64,000 nt of DNA, taken from the NCBI RefSeq assembly GCF_949628215.1, contig NC_134278.1, positions 109,721,277 through 109,785,276 of the forward strand, written 5' to 3'. The stretch's first letter is position 1. The number at the start of each line of letters is the position of its first letter. Below the pieces are notes generated by a model. It was given only the letters and a program-made list of their open reading frames with translations. It had not been told where the DNA came from and did not search any database. This DNA comes from Phalacrocorax aristotelis (taxonomy: Eukaryota > Chordata > Aves > Suliformes > Phalacrocoracidae). Positions 55,601 to 64,000 of the stretch are shown in pieces. The position numbers and the translations under genes were made by a program.

Positions 55601-58452
55601 ATAACATTTAAAACACCCAGAACACATTGAAAGCATATTTAAATTGCAGTTGTTAATTCTCTGTAAATCTGATCTGTGCCCCTACTCTTGGTACCCAGAA
55701 CACAAAGTAAGCATAATGCTAGTGCAAACATTTTGGCATACTTCGAGATATGTTCTTTGGTAGGATTTTCTCAGTTTGGAGAGAGAAGCTCTTAGCTGAT
55801 TGTGTATAGTTACAGCATATTCCAGAACTCTGCTTATGTTTGTAGGATAGGACTATATGAGCAGGAAGGTACCCTTTTTCCAAAGGGTCTCTGGAGTGAT
55901 CTTTAAGCTGTATGTGAAAGATTTTTCCATTACATTTCTGACTTATGGGGATTTATTTTACTTTCTGTTTTACATGAAAACTAAGGAAGTGTACTTGCCT
56001 GACAGCATTTATCCTCCTGAATCACTGAATTTGTTAAAGATTTTTTATTTTAATAGCCTCCCATTTACTCACTTTTTTCTTTCATTTCTCATTGTTTAAC
56101 TGTTAGTCTTCCCTAGATACGGCTCCAAAATAAATATTTATAATTTGTTATGTACTTCTGTATGTATGGAATAGCTAGGTTTTGATGTATGCTGAATTTT
56201 GATACTTTGCATTTCTGTATGATTTTGAATTGCCTTCTAGCTAGCTAAAATTACAGCAAAATAAATTCTGCTAAATTATCTGCCTCTTTCTTGGAACAGT
56301 TTAGTCAGATGATAAATCTGTAAGGCTAATTATTCAGGCAACACCTGTAGACATGACCCCCAGACAGCATTGTCATTATATGGAAAACTTCATTGTCTAA
56401 TTTCCCCCTTCCTGTAGCCTTTGAGAAAGTTGTTGGAATTGAAATTATTTACTTAGCATAAATCAGGTTACATGTGATCCTTAAAATACCACAGTATTCT
56501 TTCTATTCCTAACTGTTGGCAAGTTTCCCACAGTTCAGTATGTTCCAAGATCACAATTGCTTTATATTAATAATGAGGAAGTGAAAATACTGAGTAAAGA
56601 CTGGCCTAGGAATAGAACAGTCCAGTAGTACTAGAGTAGTATTTCATAATGCAATTTACTAGATTAGACACAACATGTTCTGTGTCAGTCATCTATGAGT
56701 TACTTAAATGTTAAAAGTAGACTCCTGCAAGCACCATGAAAATTTTGCACTGATGACAAAGCTGCTGAAGTTATTTCCTAGGAGAGAGAAAATTCCTTTT
56801 ATTATTTCTGTACATTTTTTAGGTGATGATTTCTTTGTTGCTCTGCCCTTTATTTTGTTCTTCCCTCTGTGCTCTGCTAAATTCACCAGGTGTGAATCTT
56901 GTTATTTTTGTCAGCTCTGGTATCTGTATACCTACAGCGAAACCTCCCTTACACTGTTCAGTCCATTCTATTAAAATCAGAATAGCAATCATATAAAACA
57001 CATGCCCGCATTTGAGGGGCCTTGCCACATTTATACTAATCACTGCTTTCTGTCCACCTCTCCTCCTGATCTAAGTAAGATATGACGGCTTTTTTTGTAC
57101 TGCAAGCCGTGCATGATTAGGTCTAACAGTACCTCACTAGAGTATCAGCTTCCTGCAAATACATTGGAAGCCGCCTTATTCTTAAATGAACAAAAAGCAC
57201 GTGTAGTGCTTTCTAAATTAATTTTTGCTGGAAAAATCTTCAGAAATAGTTCCTGACAGCATACACCACTACATAAAATTCAGAAGATGACACTGTTGTT
57301 TGGTGATGTTGCCAGAATCTTTAATTAACAGGCTTCAAAATTCCCAGTAGCACTTTTGACCGAAATGAGGGCATTTGTCTACCATGCTAGTACTCAGCTG
57401 ATGTCAAGTATAGCATAACGCAGATTACCTCATCTTTCATACCTAACTCACTTTATTTATACGTCCACAATTTGAGCCTCTGTTTGCATTTAATAATATA
57501 ATTACTATCTAGAAGATGCATAATTTTAATTACCACATTGGTTTTGCATTTTATCGTTTACACACAGGGGCTAACTTTTCAATTTACTAAACAGTAGCAC
57601 CTGAAAGAACATTTTAACTACTAACTGAAAAACAAAACAAAAGCAAAAGCATGGCATCATTGTCTGTCATGAGTGATACACTTCCTGAGAAACCTCAAAC
57701 AATGATGATGAATATTTCCACAAATATCCAGTAGCACAGATTGAATAGATATGGCACGTCAATTTCCTAAACACCCATTGTGTTCCTCTAAAATATATTT
57801 CTGCTTGCTGCCTTCTGGACAGGCCTGTGTTCTGCAGGGGTTTCTAAGGTTCACTGGTAGCTCTCTAAATTATCACCGCAGGTGATGTGTGAGCTTACAG
57901 AAGTTTATTTCAGCCCTGTGCTTTAAAAAAAAAAGGCTTTGTTTTTCTAGTTTCTTCTCTGCAATTTTAAGGAATTCTGCGTACATAAGCTCCATTTTGC
58001 TTCTTGAAAGGCCCTGACTTGATGTGTATGAAACAGTAGTTTCTGTTGGATAATTCTGATTTCTGTTTTTAAAACACAGGTAGTGTTATATTTGTGTATG
58101 TTCGTAGGGAACGTGGCTTCTCAAACTGAATGTGTAACACCCCACCCAAAATTTCTTCTACCCTAGAAAGCAGGTGCCTAGGCCTAAATAAACAAATAAA
58201 TATAATCTAGCTCCCTGTGTGAGAGCAAACGTGGCAAAACTTAGAGCACTTTTAGTATAATTTTGTTAAAAATAAAAAACGTACATTTTTGTACATGTTT
58301 TAAATGTTTAGGTGGCTAATATATGTATCTTATCACTTTTAATAATGATGAGCTTAGGTTAATACGTATGTATGTTTCTGTTTTAGGAACTTGAACAGTA
58401 CAAAAGAAATGCCTCTAAATCCTGGAAAGAAATGGATTTTGACCCTGACTGA
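37360..58452 (+). CDS. DYNC2LI1: DYNC2LI1, cytoplasmic dynein 2 light intermediate chain 1 (complete)
   Basis: Subunit of the dynein-2 motor that drives retrograde intraflagellar transport in cilia; it stabilises the heavy chain DYNC2H1. Thirteen coding exons: 37360-37373, 37995-38112, 39352-39386, 39781-39850, 40872-40960, 43125-43311, 45791-45859, 47244-47321, 48730-48806, 49169-49239, 49687-49784, 50532-50624 and 58387-58452. All junctions are GT-AG, phases agree, and the product is 354 residues against 351 in human. A P-loop, GNKNGGKTT (residues 40-48), is split by intron 2. Other family stretches are [50 protein letters not shown] and [11 protein letters not shown]. The C-terminal [17 protein letters not shown] matches the human end. 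The ATG was chosen because it begins [19 protein letters not shown], aligning with the human N-terminus; it has a purine at -3. The gene looks intact. Confidence 0.97.
37471..37490. repeat. (GGCA)n short tandem repeat
   Basis: About five GGCA units in intron 1 of DYNC2LI1, inside the CpG island. Length variation is likely. Confidence 0.85.
39352..39386 (+). CDS. DYNC2LI1: DYNC2LI1 exon 3, 35-base exon completing the P-loop
   Basis: A very short exon encodes [11 protein letters not shown] plus two bases of an Arg codon. The preceding exon ends GNKNG, so the Walker A motif is assembled across a 1.24 kb intron. The length is not a multiple of three, so skipping would both shift frame and remove the Lys-Thr pair. 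Flanked by TTAATTTCCAG and GTATGT. Confidence 0.95.
40682..40720. repeat. 19-base tandem duplication
   Basis: The unit TCTTGAACTTCGGGGGTTT occurs twice head to tail with no mismatch, in intron 4 of DYNC2LI1 about 150 bases before exon 5. A perfect match suggests a recent event. Confidence 0.9.
40961..43124 (+). other. DYNC2LI1 intron 5, 2.2 kb
   Basis: Purine-rich on the plus strand at about 41150-41720, otherwise AT-rich. Minus-strand open frames at 41897-42088 and 42258-42542 look like chance. No exon is required between [10 protein letters not shown] and [10 protein letters not shown]. Confidence 0.55.
46672..46745. repeat. Possible ancient CR1/SINE tail fragment
   Basis: The sequence GCCTGATTCCATCGTGG followed by CAGGCTTCATTGGGGTCAGG resembles the CTGATTCTG...GACTTCAATGGGA type motifs of old amniote repeat families. 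Only a suggestive match; boundaries unclear. Confidence 0.3.
49161..49171 (+). promoter_or_regulatory. DYNC2LI1: Tandem NAGNAG splice acceptor of DYNC2LI1 exon 10
   Basis: The acceptor reads CTGTTTAGCAG, with TAG ending at 49168 and CAG ending at 49171. Using the first keeps [15 protein letters not shown], colinear with human DKSKSICVDQNKPLF. Using the second would drop one residue (DKRSVSV). Both keep frame, so both products are possible; I chose the first for the gene model. Confidence 0.75.
50625..58386 (+). other. DYNC2LI1 last intron, 7.8 kb
   Basis: By far the longest intron of the gene; it separates exon 12 (ending MRAQKNQ) from the 66-base final coding exon. No nested gene is evident: open frames at 53256-53567, 53456-53752, 54694-54999 and 56704-56974 have no recognisable domain and no splice or Kozak support. 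It contains a MIR-like fragment near 55462 and AT-rich stretches such as 52200-52420 that could be conserved regulatory DNA. Confidence 0.65.
55462..55540 (+). repeat. MIR/L2-tail-like fossil fragment
   Basis: Contains CCCCATTTGACAGATGGAGA followed by GAAACACAGAAGTACAGAAG, resembling the widespread old amniote motif CCCCATTTTACAGATGGGGA...CTGAGGCACAGAGAGG. Diverged; assigned from memory of the consensus. Confidence 0.45.
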
Positions 58453-58601
58453 TGAGCTGCTATAGGAGTCTTCAGTTTAACGTTTACAAAATTACTTTAA
58501 TATTTTTAACATTACACTAGCAATTTAATCTGATGCAGTTGAAAATATACAATATCAAACTACAAAATTAACACTTATTAAACATCCCTGTTATTATTTT
58601 T

Positions 58602-58607
58602 AATAAA
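58602..58607 (+). terminator. DYNC2LI1: Candidate poly(A) signal of DYNC2LI1
   Basis: AATAAA lies 150 bases after the stop codon, in AT-rich sequence followed by T-rich DNA. It would give a short 3' UTR. A second AATAAA is at 58974-58979. Either or both may be used. Confidence 0.55.
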
Positions 58608-60650
58608 AAATAGCTGTTTATTAATTCAGTTCAGATTTAAGCATATCTCGGTACTGACACAGTTTTAAGAAGTGGGGAAAAAGGAGTTCTAGACTGTTCA
58701 GAGATGTGTTTGAACACAAAGACTGGCAAGAGTCAGTTCTACCTATTTTATAACTTATAACACAATATTTGATTTATTCTTTAATGCTTCCACCCTGACT
58801 ATGTATTTAAATATAAACAAGTTTTCGCACCCAAAATCTGAAACTGCATAGTAAAGTATGCTAGGCATTCTCTTCCTAGTTCCTTGCATATATAAATGAA
58901 AAGCAAAGCTTAAGAATATATTTGCATCATCATTTTATGCATTTGAATAGGATACTTCCACAAAAACTGGTAGAATAAAATACAATTAAAACCAGGTTTA
59001 ACCTGCTCTAAAATTCAGAATTTTGCTTTATCTCTGTTTCAGTATCATACAGTTTAATACAGGAATTGTTTCTTGCACTGTATAATACAGAATTCAGAAG
59101 ACAGTATTTCAATATCTGAAATATTAGGAAGCCAGTCTAATCAATTTGGCAGATATCTGGTTCGTGGCGGAAGTATAACTGGTTCACATGCAGCCTAAGC
59201 TGGTGAAATGCTAGCCTAAACTGGAATTGGCTTTTTGTCCATGGACATCCTCACTATTGTGAGGTGTCCTGAGCATTCTGAGACTATGCAGGACCAGACC
59301 TAGATTAAAGCCAGGGGTGTCTCCTGAGAGCTAAGACTTGTGACAAAATAGATGTCTGAACAGTCACCGTGGACCAGCTTGTAAGAATGTTCCCTGACGA
59401 AGAACCCTGCATGCGCATAAAAATGGGAAAGGCAAACTAACATAGTATCTTTCCAGCTGTTTGAAGTTATTTGTTATTTTTAACATATTTGTTCATCGAA
59501 TATTTTTCTGATATAATATTTGTATCTTAGAATATTTTACATAAAGATATTAGAAAAGAAATCTTGGCCTCACACTTAGGTGGAGAGCTTGCACTAACTT
59601 GAGAGGTTTCTTCGTTACGAAGGGCATCACCTCAAAGCTATCAAATTAGACTAATTACGTTGTTGTGGAATTTTAAGATAGAAATATACTTACTTACCTC
59701 CTTGAAAAAATCTCTAGCTATCCCTCTGTAATAAATAATTTCTTCACTACACATGCAAAGGAAGTTATAAAATTTAGTAATTATGTGTCTGTTAGGCTTT
59801 CAATTTTGCGAGGTACCTACTTAGATTACATGGATAAATTAGAGCCTCTGACACATTAGTGAGCCTGTGAGAATAACTTCCAGAGATGCAAACTACAGCG
59901 CTTCCAAGAACTGGCTAACAACTTCTATATTTTTCCCCCGGCTATATGGACGTTTTATTAACAAACAAAAATTTGTTCTAGTAATTCACAAACTGCTTCC
60001 AAAACAGGATTTAGAACTTGATAATTAAAAGAAGGAACAGATATAAATAACACAAATGTCTTCTCTGATTTACCATCATTTACAAGACAAAAACACATTG
60101 GGTAACTTTTATATTGCTTAAAGATGCTGCACTCACTGATGTAGAGTATGCAGAAGATTAAAGTGGAGTGATTTCTTGATTCTGTCTTTATTTACACGTA
60201 TTTGGCTTGTTGCGGTTCAACAAATCCCAAAAAATTGTACCAAAACAAAGCATAGGAGTGGAAATACAGGATTTACTAGCAATTATGCCTCTCTGCCTGT
60301 TGGTAGTGGTTAAAAAACAAAAAGTAGTGTGAAAAAGATCAGAGCACCCTCGATACATTGTTAAAAATTGACAGCAACATCTGACTAAATTAAACTCAAA
60401 AAGTCCTTTAAAACATGTAATGCTGTGGGTTCTGGCTGATTTGGGAGTGGGGTGGGAATATCAATTCACACTCTTACGCGAACATTGTTTTTACAAGATG
60501 GAAAACATCCAGTTAGAAACAATCATGAGAAGATGAATGTGTTTATATATGTATAATCACTTGAAGTCTAGCTAAGATCCACCAATTTAAGCTTTCAACT
60601 TTAATCAAGTTAAAAGTGTTTTATTAGCCATTGTTAGCACCGCTACTCTT
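58608..60650. other. Tail-to-tail interval between DYNC2LI1 and ABCG5
   Basis: About 2 kb of AT-rich non-coding sequence that must contain both 3' UTRs. On the minus strand AATAAA (TTTATT on plus) occurs at 60620-60625, 25 bases past the ABCG5 stop, and at 60187-60192; the latter gives a more usual UTR length. No other gene is seen. Confidence 0.55.
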
Positions 60651-60847
60651 TTATTGCCTGCCAATAATTCTCTCTCTTATTTGGAAGCTCAGAATTGCTA
60701 TAACAGCAAGTCCTGGTAGAAAAGCATAGAGTATTAAGAAATCGATTGTGAACCGGGAGAATGCACCAGGAAAGTTCTTTTCAATGAACTGAATGCCATG
60801 AGTGAAAACACACGCAGCGTTAACTGCAGTGGAACTGTTGGCTCCAC
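60651..60847 (-). CDS. ABCG5: ABCG5, sterol half-transporter, last coding exon (partial)
   Basis: ABCG5 pairs with ABCG8 to export plant sterols and cholesterol from enterocytes and hepatocytes. On the minus strand, an acceptor TTTTGACAG at the right edge leads into 64 residues plus TAA. The segment contains ACVFTHGIQFIEKNFPGA, close to the human extracellular-loop segment AFTQGIQFIEKTCPGA. A last hydrophobic membrane segment, DFLILYAFLPGLAVIAILSF, is followed by a basic end, QIRERIIGRQ, comparable to human KIRDHLISR. The exon starts with two bases of a split Gly codon. An N-S-S sequon in the loop fits the glycosylated loop of the family. The penultimate exon is not found in the remaining 3 kb; it must lie beyond the CR1 insertion and the window edge. 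Convergent orientation to DYNC2LI1 matches mammals. Confidence 0.93.
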
Positions 60848-61839
60848 CTGTCAAAAGAAAAAATGCTTTTAGTAGGTGAATCGGTAAAATTAAAACTCAG
60901 GCTTCAGTATCTAGGGCATACGTTTAATATACTGAGCCCTAACATTGTTTTCATGATGAACTATACGCGCGGCAATAGTTACCATCATTTTGGAATGAGA
61001 ACAGACAAGCCATATGTTCCTGCAGTTAATCTATGCCTTTTTGTTGTTTTTTTTTTTTTTGAAGGGAAGAATAAAGGGTCAGTAGCTTTCTGGTTCGCTT
61101 ATGCCAAACAAAAGAAGATTTATGGCTTTTCAGACACACTATCATCTGAAGGGCCTCAAGAAGCAAGTTGCCCAATGTGGTAGACTTATGGTGTTCATAT
61201 TTGCTGAGCGCTTCCAAAATGCAAGAAATGGAGACTGTTTGAAGGGCACATTAAAAATCAGCTGTTTATTATTACTACCAAAGTCATGGATTCTTTCTAG
61301 CATTTGCTATCTATGCATTTGTAATAAAGTGGGACAGGAGAAATTAATGGATAAAGAATATATAGCTTTGGAGGGGAGCACAGACACCTGGCTACAAAGC
61401 CCAGCCCAGCCTTGGGTAGGTCCAAAGCTGTAAGTTTTACCCCACTGATGGATGTTAGCTACTAACCCTGCCAACCTGATTGATTCTGGTGCTTTGCCAG
61501 TTATCTGGCTCACAGCCTGACAGCCAAGCCGCTCAATATATGCCGGAGTAACATACTTGAACTGAAGCCTCGCTAGTATGAGAGGAAACATCTGGCCAGG
61601 TGTTACCTGTCAGTGCTCCTTGCACTGATGTGTCATCTTGTATTGTGCAGCACTATTGATCTTCTATTTGTGTAATACTGCTCCGATAGGCATATGACAG
61701 GCTGCAAAGTTTATCTTGCAACATGCCCCCAAAGGAGGAATAAAAGAACAAATGAGGAGAAAGATGAAAAACTGAAAGAATGAGAAATGGTTGAAAAAGG
61801 GAGTCAAACTTTTGTCTAGCTTGCGGAGCCAATGAGGAG
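60848..61839 (-). other. ABCG5 last intron, part left of the CR1 element
   Basis: Non-coding sequence with a T run at about 61048-61061. The open frames at 61101-61433 and 61307-61591 do not resemble ABCG5 transmembrane exons or any family I know. Confidence 0.6.
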
Positions 61840-64000
61840 AGGTGCTATGTCTGGCCCTTGTTCTCACCAACAAGGAAGAGCTGGTGGGGAATGTGACGCT
61901 CAAGGGCAGCCTTGGCTGCGGTGACCATGAAATGGTGGAGTTCAAGATCTTTAGGGCACCGAGGAGGGTGCGCAGCAAGCTCACTACCCTGGCCTTCAGG
62001 AGAGCAGACTTTGGCCTCTTACAGGATCTGCTTGGTTGAGTACCATGGGGTACCACCCTGGAGGGAAGAGGGGCCCAAGAAAGGTGGTTGGTATTCAAGG
62101 CTCACCTTCTGCAAGCTCAGGAGCAACGCATCCCAACAAAGGGGTAGGCAGGCAAAAATTCCAGGGGTCTGCATGGATGAACAAGGAGCTCTTGGGCAGA
62201 CTCAAACACAGAAAGGAAGCCTACAGAGGGTGAAACAAGGACAGGTAGCCTGGGGGGAGTACAGAGAAATTGTCCGAGCAGCCAGGGATAAGGTTAGGAA
62301 AGCTAAAGCCGTGATAGAATTAAATCTGGCCAGAGACATTAAAGGCATCAAGAAAAGTCAGTGATAAAAGGAAGACTAAGGAAAACATGGGCCCTCTCCA
62401 GAAGGAAACAGGAGACCTGGTTACCCAGGATGTGGAGAAGACTGAAGTACTCAATGACTTTTTTGTGTCAGTCTTCACCAGCGAGTGCTCAAGCCACACT
62501 GCCCAAGTCACAGAAGGCAAAGGGCAGGGACTGGGAGAATGAAGAACCACCCACTGCAGGAGAAGATCAGGTTTGAGACCATCTGAGGAACCTGAAGTTG
62601 CACAAGTCCTGGGACCTGATGAGATGCATCCGCAGGTCCTGAGGGAACTGGCTGATGAAGTTGCTAAGCCACTGATCATCATATTTGAGAAGTCGTGGCA
62701 GTCCAATGAAGTTCCCACTGACTGGAAAAGGGGAACATTACCCCCATTTTTAAAAACAGGAAAAAGGAAGAACTGGGGAACTACAGGCCTGTCAGTCTCA
62801 CCTCTGTGCCCAGCGAGATCATGGAGCAGGTCCTCATGGAAACTGTGCTAAGGCACATGGAAAACAAGGAGGTGTTTGGTGACAGTCAACATGGCTTCAC
62901 TAAGGGCAAACTGTGCCTGACAAATTTGGTGCCCTTCTGCAATGGGGTTACAGCATTGGTGGATAAGGGAAGAGCAACTGACATCACCTACCTGGACTTG
63001 TACAAAGAATTTGACACTACCAGCACAGTATCCTTGTCTCTAAATTGTGGACGCATGGTTTTGACAGATGGCCCACTCTGTGGATAAGGAATTGGCTGGA
63101 TGGTTGCACTCAAAAGAGTTGTGGTCAACAGCTCGATGTCCAACTAGAGACCAGTGACAACGGGCATTCCTCAGGGGTCGGTATTGGGACCAGCACTGTT
63201 TAACATCCTTGTTGGCAACATGGACAGTGGGATTGAGTACGGCCTCAGCAGTTTTGCCAATGACACCAAGCTGTGTGGTGCGGTCGACACACTGGAGCGA
63301 AGGGATGCCATCCAGAGGGACCGTGGCAGGCTTGAGAGGTGGGTCCCTGTGAACCTCATGATGTTCAACAAGGCCAAGTGCAAGGTGCTGCACATGTGTG
63401 GGGGCAACCCCAAGCACAAATTCAGGCTGGACAGAGAATGAATTGAGAGCAGCTCTGAGGAGGACTTGGTGGCGTTGGTTGATTAGAAGCTCAACACAAC
63501 CAGGCAACGTGCACTTGCAGCTCAGAAAGCCAACTGTATCCTGGGCTGCATCTAAAGAAGCATGACCAGCAGGTCAAGGGAGGTGATTCTGCCTCTCTAC
63601 TCCGCTCTTATGAGGCCTCACCTGGAGCACTGCGTTCAACTTTGGGGCCCCCAACATAAGAAGGACATAGACCTCTTGGAGCAAGTCTAGAGGAGGGCCA
63701 CAAAGATGATCAGAGGGGTGGAGCACCTCTCCTGGGAGAATAGGCTGAGGGAGTTGGGGGTGTTCAGCCTGGTGAAGAGAAGGCTCCAGGGAGACCTTAT
63801 AGCAGCCTTCCAGTACCTGAAGGGGGCCTACAAGAAAGCTGGAGAGGGACTTCTTACAAGGGACATGTACTGATAGGACAGGGGCTACTGGCTTTAAACT
63901 GAAGAAGGTAGATTTAGATCAACTGTAAGGAATAAACTCTTCACTATGAGGGTAGTGAGGCACTGGAACAGGTTGCCCAGAGAAGCTGTAGATGCCCCAT
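61840..64000 (+). mobile_element. CR1 LINE, 5'-truncated and inactive, running off the window
   Basis: Chicken repeat 1, the dominant non-LTR retrotransposon of birds. Homology starts inside ORF2 at the end of the endonuclease ([20 protein letters not shown]) and proceeds through [76 protein letters not shown] and [18 protein letters not shown]. It continues with the polymerase motif [10 protein letters not shown], then [16 protein letters not shown], the FAND site, and [15 protein letters not shown] downstream. It is clearly dead: pieces lie in different frames (a shift near 62230 and others near 62360 and 62760), with stops at 62037 and 63085 among others. The catalytic FADD has become FAND at 63253-63264. 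The 3' end is outside the window. It is inserted in ABCG5 intron sequence, antisense to that gene, and is more GC-rich than its surroundings. Confidence 0.95.

Noticed and set aside
60848-61640. Possible penultimate ABCG5 exon just right of the last exon
   Set aside because: None of the minus-strand frames encodes the expected transmembrane segment or NEFYGL-like motif with proper splice sites; the exon is probably beyond the window.
61664-62718. Minus-strand open frames of 144 and 132 residues
   Set aside because: They overlap the CR1 coding sequence on the other strand over most of their length and show no homology of their own.

Overview
This window looks like nuclear DNA from a bird. The evidence is AT-rich, intron-dense vertebrate gene structure with GT-AG splice junctions, a CR1 LINE with reverse transcriptase coding at the right end, and an isolated avian-type retroviral LTR in an intron. 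No bacterial, CRISPR, plasmid or operon-like structure is present. Species cannot be fixed by eye; the LTR resembles a family I associate with non-galliform birds, from memory and unverified.

Three vertebrate genes are present in the order seen on human chromosome 2p21 (PLEKHH2, DYNC2LI1, ABCG5). (1) 1-31602, + strand: the 3' part of PLEKHH2. Twenty-four coding exons join without a frame break from 545 to a TGA at 31600-31602 and give 1332 residues: a Ser-rich linker, two PH domains, MyTH4, FERM and a short tail. The N-terminal exons, probably about 160 residues with the coiled coil, lie upstream. (2) 37360-58452, + strand: complete DYNC2LI1, 13 coding exons and 354 residues, starting in a CpG island (about 36880-37640) and ending with a 7.8 kb last intron. 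(3) 60651-60847, - strand: the last coding exon of ABCG5, convergent with DYNC2LI1.

Between PLEKHH2 and DYNC2LI1 (31603-36880) I see no gene; it holds the PLEKHH2 3' UTR and two diverged copies of a 0.3 kb repeat. Introns carry a solo LTR (about 11119-11717, minus orientation), small ancient SINE-like fossils, simple repeats, a second diverged repeat pair (about 18451 and 19413), and AT-rich blocks that look like candidate conserved non-coding elements. From about 61840 to the right edge lies a broken CR1 copy whose catalytic FADD motif reads FAND.

Introns of PLEKHH2 over 300 bases not listed separately, where I see only unremarkable AT-rich DNA: 1-544, 728-2230, 3220-4218, 4295-4784, 4880-5518, 8019-9097 (apart from a SINE-like piece and a TG run), 9558-10083, 10243-10934, 14768-15581, 20241-20711, 22846-24272, 24371-24750, 24893-25640, 27510-28368 (apart from a SINE-like piece), 30310-31419. 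The same holds in DYNC2LI1 for 37374-37994 (CpG-island tail), 38113-39351, 39387-39780, 39851-40871, 43312-45790, 45860-47243, 47322-48729, 48807-49168, 49240-49686 and 49785-50531.

The genes are not a functional pathway: PLEKHH2 is an actin-associated cortical scaffold, DYNC2LI1 a ciliary dynein-2 subunit, ABCG5 half of a sterol exporter. I found no convincing novel system. The points most worth checking are a MyTH4 Trp-to-Leu change, a tandem NAGNAG acceptor in DYNC2LI1, and the unexplained repeat pairs.
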